From Bythopirellula goksoeyrii (lineage in GTDB: Bacteria > Planctomycetota > Planctomycetia > Pirellulales > Lacipirellulaceae): a DNA stretch of 64,000 bases. Both the position numbers and the translations under genes were made by a program. Shown piece after piece: positions 35,987-44,894 of the stretch; position 1 is the first letter of the stretch; every line of letters starts with the position of its first letter. The stretch lies in the NCBI RefSeq assembly GCF_008065115.1, contig NZ_CP042913.1, forward strand, positions 6,025,257 to 6,089,256, given 5' to 3'. The notes beneath the pieces are model-generated. The model did not search any database and was not told the DNA's origin. It was given only the letters and a program-made list of their open reading frames with translations.

Positions 35987-38900
35987 TCAAATGTCCCCGC
36001 CTACCCCTTTAAACTTCTCCACAAACGCAGCGACCTTCTGAAACACGCTCTGCTTCTTCGTCAGATACTCCGGATTAAGCGGACTCATTTTGGGAAGAAT
36101 GGCATTGAGCTCGGTGCCATTCTCGCTAGCAAACTCTCGCCGTAGTGATGTGCTGAGATACCGCTTGGCCGCGTCTATGTTGAGGTTTTCGTCAGCGATC
36201 AGCTCTCCAGCTTCTCGCTGTTGCTCGACCCGTGCAAAACCAAAAAAAGCTTCGATCACACCGGATTTGTCTGGGATTTCATCCAGTTTTGCTTGGTTAA
36301 TAAAGTCAACCACCAAACTTTCCTTGGCGCGATTGCCAACACTGGCACGAATCAGTCGACGCACTTCCTCAACCAAATTCGCTTTATTCTTGGTCTTCTT
36401 GTTGTGCTCGAAGATCAGCTCTAGGATGTAATCCAGATTGATCTCTTGCGACTTCAGCAAATCGACCTCGAACACCACCTCTGCCCAATCGACAGTCGAT
36501 TGCTCATTTTCATTGCTCGTTTTTTCACGCCGTAACCAGTCTCGAATGTCGTTGTACGTCGATCGGTAATCTTGAACCTTGCGATCAGGCGGTACGTCGA
36601 TGCTCTGCAACGGCTCCAGGTCTTCATCGCTTAGGTAATGCTCTTCCTTGAATGCTTCGACTTGCTCTTGATCATCGATGTCAATGTCTTTCAGGGCTTT
36701 CAGGCTTGCAAATTCATCGAAGTTTTGCAGGATATTTTCAACCCGTAAATACTCGCCGAACAGCTTCACGAAGTCTTTCCTGTCTTTCTCCCGAACGATA
36801 TCGTCCGGATTAGGAAATCGTTCTTCCAACTCTGCTACGACTTCCTTGTAGCCACGCCGGGCTTGGCCGGTGACGACATCAGTGAAGCCTTCCATGTATT
36901 CCTTGTAGCTCTTTTCAAGCACCACGTTCTTCGTGTTGCTGTCGCCAAAGAGCGTGATCGCATCGACGGTGGCCTTCTCTAAATCGCGGAAAGTAACAAC
37001 GTTTCCGAACGTCTTGGTGGCGTCATAAATGCGATTTGTTCGTGAAAACGCTTGAATAAGTCCGTGATAACGGAGGTTCTTGTCTACGAATAGCGTGTTT
37101 AGCGTCGGTGCATCGAAACCCGTTAGGAACATCCCCACCACGATCAGCAAATCGATGTCTTGCGACTTCACACGCTTGGCCAAGTCGCGATAGTAATTCT
37201 GAAAGCCGTTGCTATCTACGCTGAAGCTCGTTTTGAAGTAGGCGTTGTAGTCGGCAATCGCCGCGTCTAAGAACTCCTTCGCACTGCTGTTCATCGCCGA
37301 CACGTTGAAGCTCTCGTCCTGAATATCCCCCACAGCATCCTGCTCTTCGTTAGCGGCAAACGAAAAGATGGTGGCGATTTTCAGTGGTCTGTCACTATCA
37401 GCTTGAAGTTCGTTCAGCTTTTCGTAAAACAGCTTCGCGGCATCCACGCTGCTAACGGCGAACATCGCGTTGAAGCCGGTCCCGCTCGCCCGCAAGCGAT
37501 GCGTTTTCTGCCGGTAATGGGTCAGGATGTATTGCGAAATCTCTCGAATGCGATCCGAATGCAATAGAGCCTGACGGTTCTCGGCGGCGGTTAGTTTTTT
37601 CTCGTCTTGTTCAGTTTCAATATCCTTAAACTGAGGACGGACGTCGTTGTAATCCACTTTGAACTTGAGCACCTTCTCGTCGCGAATCGCGTCGGTGATC
37701 ACGTAGGAATGCAATTCGCGGCCAAACACGCTGGCGGTCGTTTCAGCGGAAAGGGCGTTCTGCGGAAAGATCGGGGTGCCAGTAAAGCCGAACTGATAAT
37801 ATCGCTTGAACTTCCTCTTGAGATTCTTTTGTGCTTCACCAAATTGACTGCGATGGCACTCGTCAAAGATAAAGACGACTTGCTTTTCGTAAATCGGCAG
37901 GTCGGATTCGCTCTTCATCAAGTTATTGAGCTTCTGAATCGTTGTCACGACGATCTTGTTGTCGTCCTTGCCCAAGTTGCGTTTGAGCCCTGCCGTGCTG
38001 TCGGAGCCGTTGACGCTGTCGGGAGAAAAACGCTGATACTCCTTCATCGTCTGGTAGTCCAGGTCTTTCCGGTCCACCACAAAAAACACTTTGTCGACAA
38101 AGTCCAGCTCCGTTGCCAATCGGGCCGCTTTGAAGCTTGTCAGCGTTTTGCCTGAACCGGTCGTATGCCAGACATAGCCCCCGCTTTCCGGCTTGCTCCA
38201 GCTTTTAGCAGTATACGAACTGTTGGTTTTCCACATGATCCGCTCGGTAGCGGCGATTTGGTAGGGCCGCATCACAAGCAGCGTGTTGCTGACATCAAAG
38301 ACCGAGTACTTCAGCAGTACCTCTAGCAACGTGTTCTTTTGAAAGAAGGTCGCGGTAAAATCCTTCAAATCCTTAAGCAGGCTATTATCTGCTTTCGCCC
38401 AGTTCATGGTGAAGTCAAAACTGTTCTTGTCGCGTTGCGTGGTGTTGGCGAAATAGCGTGTATCGGTGCCGTTGGAAATGACGAACAGCTGAAGAAACTT
38501 ATACAGAGAATGCTCGCTGTTAAAGCTCTCCTTGCTATAGCGATGCACCTGGTTAAATGCCTCGCGAATCGCCACGCCACGTTTCTTTAGCTCCACCTGC
38601 ACTAGGGGCAGCCCGTTTACCAGAATCGTGACGTCGTATCGATTGGCATGGCTGCCAGTCTGCTCGATCTGCTGGATCACTTGCAGCTTGTTGCGAGTCC
38701 GGTTCTTCTTATCCAGCAAGTAGATGTTTTGGATATGGCCATCGTCGAAGACGAAATCGTGGATATAGTCATCGTGGATTTTGCGAGTCTTGTCGACGAT
38801 GCTTTCGCTGGGCTTATCCAGATAGGTTTTCACGAACCGCTGCCATTCATCATCGGAGAGCTCCACGCCATTTAGTGCCTGCAGTTGAACTCGCACATTA

Positions 38901-39088
38901 GCAAGCAACGTCTCTTGAGATTTCAAGTCGGTCCGGAATTCATAGCCCTGGTTCTGTAAATCGACAATAAGCTCTCGTTCCAAGTCCGCTTCGCTTTGGT
39001 AGCTTTCGGCTGCCGTCCATTCCCGGGTGTATTTCTCCAGGATGATGAAGCTATTCGATTCGGCGATGGTTTTTGTCTGCTCAGCCAT
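35987..39088 (-). CDS. hsdR: Type I restriction enzyme, R subunit
   Basis: HsdR supplies DNA translocation and cleavage in the type I complex. The N-terminal nuclease of PD-(D/E)xK type has Asp152 ([10 protein letters not shown]) and VELKK (Glu166, Lys168). The SF2 motor follows with [11 protein letters not shown] (Walker A, about 309-317), [12 protein letters not shown] (about 407-416), GFTGTPIF and SRTNRIYD. At 1033 aa it has the usual type IC length. Its ATG overlaps the end of prrC by 8 bp. It is the last gene of hsdM-hsdS-prrC-hsdR and is followed by terminator hairpins. The frame is intact. Confidence 0.96.
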   Translation of the reverse strand: MAEQTKTIAESNSFIILEKYTREWTAAESYQSEADLERELIVDLQNQGYEFRTDLKSQETLLANVRVQLQALNGVELSDDEWQRFVKTYLDKPSESIVDKTRKIHDDYIHDFVFDDGHIQNIYLLDKKNRTRNKLQVIQQIEQTGSHANRYDVTILVNGLPLVQVELKKRGVAIREAFNQVHRYSKESFNSEHSLYKFLQLFVISNGTDTRYFANTTQRDKNSFDFTMNWAKADNSLLKDLKDFTATFFQKNTLLEVLLKYSVFDVSNTLLVMRPYQIAATERIMWKTNSSYTAKSWSKPESGGYVWHTTGSGKTLTSFKAARLATELDFVDKVFFVVDRKDLDYQTMKEYQRFSPDSVNGSDSTAGLKRNLGKDDNKIVVTTIQKLNNLMKSESDLPIYEKQVVFIFDECHRSQFGEAQKNLKRKFKRYYQFGFTGTPIFPQNALSAETTASVFGRELHSYVITDAIRDEKVLKFKVDYNDVRPQFKDIETEQDEKKLTAAENRQALLHSDRIREISQYILTHYRQKTHRLRASGTGFNAMFAVSSVDAAKLFYEKLNELQADSDRPLKIATIFSFAANEEQDAVGDIQDESFNVSAMNSSAKEFLDAAIADYNAYFKTSFSVDSNGFQNYYRDLAKRVKSQDIDLLIVVGMFLTGFDAPTLNTLFVDKNLRYHGLIQAFSRTNRIYDATKTFGNVVTFRDLEKATVDAITLFGDSNTKNVVLEKSYKEYMEGFTDVVTGQARRGYKEVVAELEERFPNPDDIVREKDRKDFVKLFGEYLRVENILQNFDEFASLKALKDIDIDDQEQVEAFKEEHYLSDEDLEPLQSIDVPPDRKVQDYRSTYNDIRDWLRREKTSNENEQSTVDWAEVVFEVDLLKSQEINLDYILELIFEHNKKTKNKANLVEEVRRLIRASVGNRAKESLVVDFINQAKLDEIPDKSGVIEAFFGFARVEQQREAGELIADENLNIDAAKRYLSTSLRREFASENGTELNAILPKMSPLNPEYLTKKQSVFQKVAAFVEKFKGVGGDI

Positions 39089-40265
39089 TGGGATGATCTT
39101 CCTCCAAAGCCATTCTGTACTTTTCTGGAAATACGTACTGCTTGTTTGCTGCGTCAGTCAGAAGGAATTTCAAGACCCGCTTGTCATCTTGCGATAGCTC
39201 GGACAGCTCATATCCCGAATGTTTCGAGTGGCTCGAAATATCGATAATACGTTTCAGATAAGGGTCGCTTGTTCCCTCAGCCGTCCTTGGAAGCAAGTCT
39301 GCCCAATCGTCATACCCAAGAAAGGTAGAAGTCTTTTCGAGGATGTTTCTCAAAAAATTGTAGTGGTACTTTTCAAAACCGTTTTGCTCCGAGGCGAGCC
39401 TAAGCTTCTCCAGCAAATGTAGATGATAAGAAAATGGGCTGTCAGTTCTCAGAGGTTCAAGAGAAAAAGTACCGTCTTCATTATATGTCAACCGATACTT
39501 GAGCCCCTTCTTAATTGCATTGAACAACACGTTAAAGAAAAGTGGATTGTGAGTCGTGATGACAAACTTCGGACCGTCTTGCGGAGACAATTTAATCAGG
39601 GCCGCTAATCGTTGCGCCAGCTCAATCAGGTGACTGTCGTCAAGCGAACTTACCGGGTCGTCAATAAATACATATTCCAAATTATCGAATTGATTGGTGC
39701 CGCGATCGCCAGCCTCCGGAACGCTTAGCACATCAACCACTTCTTCAAGTATTGTGTAAAAAACGCTCCAGACAAAAACACTCTCTTCGCCTTTGGAAAT
39801 CTTAATGCTCTCAGTGCCATCTTCATCGCCGGTTTCGATCGAGAAGGTCACATCTCTGATATGGTAAGTACGTCTGCCATCAACGACCCGATAATGTTGG
39901 TTGAAAGACGGTGTTAACTGTTTATTAGTCAGGCGTTGAAAGTTTGCGACAACATTTTGGTCTTGTCCCTGTTCTAGTAAAATCCAGTCGGTAAACGTAT
40001 TCGGCTGGATGCGTAATTTTTTCTCAATATCTTCCTCTAGGTCATTGTCCCAGTGGAACAGATCTTCGGTGAACGCGTTGTAGTAGAGGATCTTATCCCG
40101 CGAGAGTCCGGCTTCTTCCTCGTCGGTATCGTTTTTAGGGGCGATCAGGTCCTTAAACTCCCGTGACAAGCGGGTTTTGCCCGTTCCATTGAAGGCGTAG
40201 ATCAACTGCACCTTTTTATCGGCTTCCTTGAGCTGCTGTGCGATTTCTGTCAGGGTCTTGCTCAT
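39081..40265 (-). CDS. prrC: PrrC-type anticodon nuclease nested in the type I restriction operon
   Basis: E. coli PrrC is held silent by its EcoprrI restriction partner and cuts tRNA-Lys at the anticodon when a phage inhibits restriction. This 394-aa protein matches it in length and in layout. The ABC-type NTPase has [15 protein letters not shown] (Walker A, about 24-38), [13 protein letters not shown] (signature), [13 protein letters not shown] (Walker B, 198-210) and ITTHN (H-loop). The C-terminal nuclease part has [16 protein letters not shown], where Arg306 and Glu310 keep the Arg-x3-Glu spacing of the known catalytic pair, and SSHSKHS provides His346 or His349 as the third residue. It lies 1 bp after hsdS and overlaps hsdR by 8 bp. 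Confidence 0.9.
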   Translation of the reverse strand: MSKTLTEIAQQLKEADKKVQLIYAFNGTGKTRLSREFKDLIAPKNDTDEEEAGLSRDKILYYNAFTEDLFHWDNDLEEDIEKKLRIQPNTFTDWILLEQGQDQNVVANFQRLTNKQLTPSFNQHYRVVDGRRTYHIRDVTFSIETGDEDGTESIKISKGEESVFVWSVFYTILEEVVDVLSVPEAGDRGTNQFDNLEYVFIDDPVSSLDDSHLIELAQRLAALIKLSPQDGPKFVITTHNPLFFNVLFNAIKKGLKYRLTYNEDGTFSLEPLRTDSPFSYHLHLLEKLRLASEQNGFEKYHYNFLRNILEKTSTFLGYDDWADLLPRTAEGTSDPYLKRIIDISSHSKHSGYELSELSQDDKRVLKFLLTDAANKQYVFPEKYRMALEEDHPNG

Positions 40266-40266
40266 T

Positions 40267-41451
40267 TTACGCTTCCGCCTCTTCGGGCTTAGGGAAGCTC
40301 AGCAGCAAATCGCAATAGTACTCGTACTGCTTCTGCCGCAATTCGATTTCGCGAGGTAAACCTTCGGTGATTGAATTGGTAAGGATGTCGAAATCATCAA
40401 GGACGGAAACGATACGATCTTGCTCCGGCTTTGGCGGAATTGGCACTAAGAAATCTTCCATCTGCTTCTTCGAAACAGCAGGAATTCCACCTTTTTGTTG
40501 ACTTCCTATCAGCTTTCGCTCTGATCGTTTCAAGAAATAGTAGACGAAGTTCCAGTTCATGTTCTGGCCATCTTCAACTCCAATTGAGTAGCAGCTGTTC
40601 CCGGCCCAATATGGACTTGAGATCCGATTCACAAACCCAGCGTTTGCCCCTCTGGCGCTTACGATGATCTTGTTTCCAGTATTGTTGTAATTCTCGTAGT
40701 AACCGGTCGGCGTCCGTCCTCCGTTGTAAACCGGATACTGAGCAGCGGCATCCTGTTTGTCTTTTCGCACAAACTCACCAATCGTGATCGTTGCTAATCT
40801 TCCAAGCGGTTTCCGTTCAACTTCGCCATCTGCAAAACTCAACAACTGATCGCGATAATAGTCGTATTGCTTCTTTCGGGCGGTTAGCTCGGCGGTTAGC
40901 TCGGCGGTTAGCTCGGCAAAGGTGTCCAAAATACGGACGATTTCGACCTGGATTTCAAGCGAGTTTCTCGGGTTCGATGGGCATGGAATGGGTATCTGGT
41001 AGCCCAGAATTGCCGTTTTGTTCCCTCGCGGCATCTTCGCGCCTTTTGCATGCTGCATGCTGTACGAGAAGAATTCGTTTGAAGACAACAGATAGTAGAG
41101 AAACTTTGAGTCAACAGTTTGTTTGAATTCATCTTGAATCCGGACAGCAAGGACATCTCCACTGCACCCACCTGAGTTGGTCGCCATCCACACTTTCTTC
41201 AGGTACGGACGGATGTTGCCGAGAAGGATGTCTCTTGGCTCATAAGCCGTCAAGCGGTTTGTGTTCGGCAGATAATTTGCGTCAACGCGCCCACCCTTGT
41301 CGGCGACGAGATTATCCACTCCCACAAACGAAGTCGCGTCGAGTTCAGCAGCATCTACTCGCGTCTGTGAGTACTCCGCCACCTCCATTAGTGGCTTCCA
41401 ATCCACATCAGCACCATCCAGCAGCTTGTTTAAAAAGGTCACCTTGCTCAC
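40267..41451 (-). CDS. hsdS: Type I restriction specificity subunit (type IC)
   Basis: HsdS chooses the bipartite DNA target. Two target-recognition domains (about residues 15-165 and 205-355) are each followed by a conserved helical spacer. The first ends with [20 protein letters not shown] and the second with [20 protein letters not shown], the half-repeat structure of type IC subunits. The central spacer holds a four-residue repeat, as in EcoR124I and EcoR124II, where repeat number sets the length of the gap in the target. The start is a GTG whose GTGA overlaps the hsdM stop. The recognition sequence itself cannot be predicted. Confidence 0.95.
   Translation of the reverse strand: MSKVTFLNKLLDGADVDWKPLMEVAEYSQTRVDAAELDATSFVGVDNLVADKGGRVDANYLPNTNRLTAYEPRDILLGNIRPYLKKVWMATNSGGCSGDVLAVRIQDEFKQTVDSKFLYYLLSSNEFFSYSMQHAKGAKMPRGNKTAILGYQIPIPCPSNPRNSLEIQVEIVRILDTFAELTAELTAELTARKKQYDYYRDQLLSFADGEVERKPLGRLATITIGEFVRKDKQDAAAQYPVYNGGRTPTGYYENYNNTGNKIIVSARGANAGFVNRISSPYWAGNSCYSIGVEDGQNMNWNFVYYFLKRSERKLIGSQQKGGIPAVSKKQMEDFLVPIPPKPEQDRIVSVLDDFDILTNSITEGLPREIELRQKQYEYYCDLLLSFPKPEEAEA
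40881..40916. repeat. Three 12-bp repeats in hsdS (TAEL-type spacer)
   Basis: The plus strand reads CGGTTAGCTCGG three times in perfect tandem, coding for a Thr-Ala-Glu-Leu-type repeat in the spacer between the two recognition domains. Slippage by one unit keeps the frame and changes the spacer by four residues. Confidence 0.9.
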
Positions 41452-43025
41452 GCCTCGACCTCCTCTCCTTCGATCTCCGTCACAATCGAATCGATTTCCG
41501 AACGCAGCTTGTCGATCCTGGCCACGGTCGTTTTCAGCTCGGCGTTAAGTTTGACAATGTCCACCTTCTCGCGGGTATCCTCGGGTTCAACATAACTGCT
41601 GACCGACAGGTTGTAATCGTTGTCAGCGATCTTGTCCAAAGCGACAGATTGAGCGAAGTGATCGATGTTCGCCTTGGTGTCGAAGGCCTGCATAATGGCT
41701 TCGATATGCTGATCTGTGAGGACATTGGTATTCGTTTCTTTTTTAAAGTAGTCCTCACCGCTGGCGTCAATGAACTGAGTGTTCGTGTCGGTCTTGTGCT
41801 TGGACAGGAGCAGAATATTCACTGCGATGGTGGTGCCAAAAAACAGATTCGGGGCCAGTGAGATTACCGTTTCAACAAAATTATTGTCTACCAAATACTT
41901 CCGGATTTTCTGCTCGGCGCCACCTCGGTAGAAGATTCCTGGGAAGCAGACGATGGCCGCGCGACCTTTGCTAGACAGATAGCTCAGGGCATGAAGCACG
42001 AAGGCAAAATCTGCTTTGGATTTCGGGGCCAGCACTCCCGCCGGAGCGAAACGGTCGTCGTTGATGAGCGTAGGGTCGTCGCTGCCCTTCCATTTCACCG
42101 AGTACGGTGGATTGGAGACGATTGCATCGAACGGTGTTTCGTCGCTTAGTGCTGGGTCAATAAGCGTGTTGCCCAGTCGGATATTGAACTTGTCGTAGTT
42201 GATGTTGTGCAAGAACATGTTCATCCGAGCCAGGTTGTAGGTCGTGTGGTTTATCTCCTGACCGAAGAAGCCCTCTTCAATGATGTGGGCGTCAAAATGC
42301 TTCTTGGATTGCAGCAACAATGAACCAGAACCGCAGGCCGGGTCGTAAATCTTGTTGACTCTGGTCTGTTTGTGCATCGCCAGCATGGCAATCAGCTTGG
42401 ACACGTGCTGAGGCGTAAAGAACTCGCCCCCCGACTTGCCCGCGTTGGCCGCGTAGTTGGAGATCAGAAACTCGTAGGCATCGCCGAACAAATCGATTTG
42501 GTTGCCATTGAAGTCACCCAGGCTGAATTCGCCGAAATTCAAACCTGCGACCCCTTTCAGCACAGCCGCCAAGCGAGTGTTTTTGTCCGTGACTGTATTG
42601 CCCAGACGGTTGCTGGTTGTGTCAAAATCGGCGAAGAGTCCCTTGATGTCTGGCTCGGACGGGTATCCACTCGCCGAGGCTTCAATCGCGGTAAAGATGT
42701 TCGCCAGATCCGTGTTCAAGCTTTCGTTGGTGTTCGCCTCGTTGGCGATTTTGGAAAACAACTGGCTTGGGTAGATAAAGTAACCCTTAGTTTTGATGGC
42801 GTCGTCTTTGATCTCGGACGTGATCACGGAATCCTGGAGCGAGGCATAGTCGATGCTTTGGTCGCCTGCTTCGATGTACTGGGCAAAGTTCTCGCTGATA
42901 AAGCGATAGAACAAGGTGCCCAGGACATACTGTTTGAAGTCCCATCCATCCACAGCACCGCGAACGTCATTGGCGATTTGCCAGATTTGGCGTTGCAAGG
43001 CTGCTCGTTGTTGGCTTCCATTCAT
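41448..43025 (-). CDS. hsdM: Type I restriction-modification methyltransferase subunit
   Basis: HsdM transfers a methyl group from S-adenosylmethionine to adenine N6 in the HsdS-defined target, protecting host DNA and forming the core of the restriction complex. Motif I is [14 protein letters not shown] (228-234) and motif IV is [10 protein letters not shown] (NPPY at 305-308). The N-terminal helical domain (about 1-160) and a C-terminal helical region for HsdS contact are both present, giving 525 aa in total. An AAGGAGA ribosome-binding site precedes the ATG. It is the first gene of the operon and overlaps hsdS by 4 bp. Confidence 0.96.
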   Translation of the reverse strand: MNGSQQRAALQRQIWQIANDVRGAVDGWDFKQYVLGTLFYRFISENFAQYIEAGDQSIDYASLQDSVITSEIKDDAIKTKGYFIYPSQLFSKIANEANTNESLNTDLANIFTAIEASASGYPSEPDIKGLFADFDTTSNRLGNTVTDKNTRLAAVLKGVAGLNFGEFSLGDFNGNQIDLFGDAYEFLISNYAANAGKSGGEFFTPQHVSKLIAMLAMHKQTRVNKIYDPACGSGSLLLQSKKHFDAHIIEEGFFGQEINHTTYNLARMNMFLHNINYDKFNIRLGNTLIDPALSDETPFDAIVSNPPYSVKWKGSDDPTLINDDRFAPAGVLAPKSKADFAFVLHALSYLSSKGRAAIVCFPGIFYRGGAEQKIRKYLVDNNFVETVISLAPNLFFGTTIAVNILLLSKHKTDTNTQFIDASGEDYFKKETNTNVLTDQHIEAIMQAFDTKANIDHFAQSVALDKIADNDYNLSVSSYVEPEDTREKVDIVKLNAELKTTVARIDKLRSEIDSIVTEIEGEEVEA

Positions 43026-43101
43026 GCAATTGTTTCTCCTTCTCGAATTGTCTTTCCCGTTCTTTGGGAGACAGCCTGCGCTTTGGCGGAAACAGCCGGG
43101 A

Positions 43102-43332
43102 TCATTCGCTGCTTAGCCCATTTTCAAAGTTCCAGCGTCCGCTGTTTCCGCAGACTAGCCGTGAATGTGGTGAGCAGCTTTCGTTTCCGTTCGGCCCAGT
43201 TTTGGCAAAGTACGCGACCTGCCTAGATGGTCTTGCCAAGACCCACTTCATCGACAAACGATCTAAGCCCTTCGGCTGTGCTCGCCGAGTCAAATCATGC
43301 GTGAAGTAGTTTGCGTTATAGGGCGTGGTCAT
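43102..43332 (-). pseudogene. Remnant of an SNF2-type helicase gene
   Basis: From the ATG at 43332 the product begins MTTPYNANYFTHDLTRRA, which resembles the start of large SNF2-like helicases found in some defence loci. About 25 residues later, in a different frame, DEVGLGKTI (43223-43252) appears, which is the helicase Walker A region, followed by a stop. So an internal part is deleted and the frame is shifted. The rest of the helicase is gone, with hsdM starting just downstream. Confidence 0.6.
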
Positions 43333-43351
43333 TCTGTCGTCACTTATTGCA

Positions 43352-43564
43352 CTACTTGGCTCGCGTCTTTCGACCTGTTGCTGGGGGATTATCTATTCTT
43401 TTCTTTAGCAACGCGACATCTTTTTGCTTAAACAAGCGGTAGTTGTTGATGGGATGTCTGTACTCCGTGAGTTTTCCACTGTCGGCCCATGCGCGAATAG
43501 TGTTCGCCGACACGCCTAGTGCCTCTGCCGCTTCTCGAACAAGTAGAAAGTCTTCGCTGGACAT
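43352..43564 (-). CDS. MerR/excisionase-like helix-turn-helix protein
   Basis: The 70-aa protein (MSSEDFLLVREAAEALGVSA, then NTIRAWADSGKLTEYRHP and NNYRLFKQKDVALL) is a compact winged-helix DNA-binding domain of the MerR/BldC/excisionase type with no effector domain. I start at 43564, which has a GAGGTG site upstream; the frame extends to 43588. It may regulate the hsd genes or the lost helicase, or act as an element excision factor; the sequence does not decide. Confidence 0.8.
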   Translation of the reverse strand: MSSEDFLLVREAAEALGVSANTIRAWADSGKLTEYRHPINNYRLFKQKDVALLKKRIDNPPATGRKTRAK

Positions 43565-43852
43565 TTGTAGCACCTCGTTGCATTGCACACCAAACCTTAC
43601 CAGGCGTCCCCATTCCCTACAAGAACACCGGTGTGGTTTTGGGCTTTGCCTGCCTGCGGCTTCTTGGATCTTATCACGGCGTAAAGGTCCGTTCGGGCCG
43701 CCGCTTCGCTCCTTCCCTCTCTGCTGCTTTCCCTACGGGAAAGACTCCACCTTGACTTGCCGTGCCGTGGTCTTTCTGGCCGCCGGCAAGGCCGCTTAAT
43801 TCAGCACGTCGCTGCTGTGCCGGGAGCAGTGCGAACGTAAGGAGTTAGAGCG

Positions 43853-44680
43853 ATGAAGAAAGACGAAATAAAGAAGCTAATCGAGCAAGGCGTACGTGAG
43901 CTAAACGAGGCGCTGGCAATGGGAGACAGCGAACAGCTGAAGCAGTTCATGGCGGTAATGGCGAGGTTCCCCCGCTACAGCTTTAATAACTGCCTACTCA
44001 TTGCGATGCAGAAACCGGACGCGCAGATGGTGCAAGGCTTTCATGCCTGGAAGAAGATCGGACGCTGGGTAACAAAAGGCGAAAAAGGCATCGGCATCGT
44101 TGCACCAATGGTCTATCGCAACAAGGAGGAAGAATCTTCAGAAGACGGCGAAGAGCGGGCCCTGCGAGGGTTCAAGGTCGTGCACGTCTATGATGTAAGC
44201 CAGACTGAGGGCAAGGAGATGCCTGAGTTTGCCAGCGTCACCGGAGATGCTGGGCACTACATCGAAGCCGTAGAGCGAGTGATTCAAGCGAAAGGAATCG
44301 AGCTTGTTTACGAAGAGCTTGACTCCGGTGCTGATGGAGTATCTTGCAAGGGGAAGATCATCATCGACCCCAAGGTGGAAGGTGCCGAGCGATTCGCGGT
44401 GCTCACGCACGAGCTTGCACACGAGTTGCTGCATACGGACAAGTCGAAGCGATTGCAAACGACGAAGACTATCCGTGAAACGGAAGCAGAAGCAGTTGCT
44501 CACGTCGTCTGCCGAGCCGTGGGTTTAGACTCCACCACGCACAGTGCGGACTACATCCGGCTCTATAGCGGTGACATGGACGTGCTGGCTGGATCGCTTG
44601 ACGGAATCCAGAAGGCTGCTGCACAGATACTTGAGGCGTTGGAATCAGCTCAAGTAGCTGACGCAGAGGCTGCTGCGTGA
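43853..44680 (+). CDS. ArdC-like antirestriction protein (ssDNA-binding domain plus zincin)
   Basis: ArdC proteins, known from plasmids, protect incoming single-stranded DNA from host restriction. The N-terminal ssDNA-binding domain (about 10-115) shows RFPRYSFNNCLLIAMQKPD, FHAWKKIGRWVTKGEKGIGI and FKVVHVYDVSQTEG. The C-terminal metallopeptidase has THELAHELLHTD (HExxH, 186-190) and RETEAEAVAHVVC for the third zinc ligand. An AAGGAG site lies ahead of the ATG. The position beside a type I system fits a mobile element that must evade restriction when it moves. Confidence 0.85.
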   Translation: MKKDEIKKLIEQGVRELNEALAMGDSEQLKQFMAVMARFPRYSFNNCLLIAMQKPDAQMVQGFHAWKKIGRWVTKGEKGIGIVAPMVYRNKEEESSEDGEERALRGFKVVHVYDVSQTEGKEMPEFASVTGDAGHYIEAVERVIQAKGIELVYEELDSGADGVSCKGKIIIDPKVEGAERFAVLTHELAHELLHTDKSKRLQTTKTIRETEAEAVAHVVCRAVGLDSTTHSADYIRLYSGDMDVLAGSLDGIQKAAAQILEALESAQVADAEAAA

Positions 44681-44894
44681 GGCGTCTAAAGGCACTCACA
44701 GTGCGTTTGGTCACTGCAATGCTGTTTTCCGGCTTCATGCGGTGATCGACGCACTTTTTTTTGCTGGAATTGATACGCGTTGAAAGTACGCAGATAATGC
44801 TCGATACTCATTGGCATCGTCCCGCACCATGCACTGATGGATGAAACCATGAGGTGCTATTGCAGAAACCTAGAAATAACAAGAAGCAACCCAT

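Noticed and set aside
40881-40916. CRISPR-like short repeats
   Set aside because: The three 12-bp units are perfect tandem repeats without spacers inside the hsdS frame.
42372-43226. Plus-strand frame of 284 codons opposite hsdM
   Set aside because: Entirely antisense to the methyltransferase with motifs I and IV on the minus strand; composition is that of a shadow.
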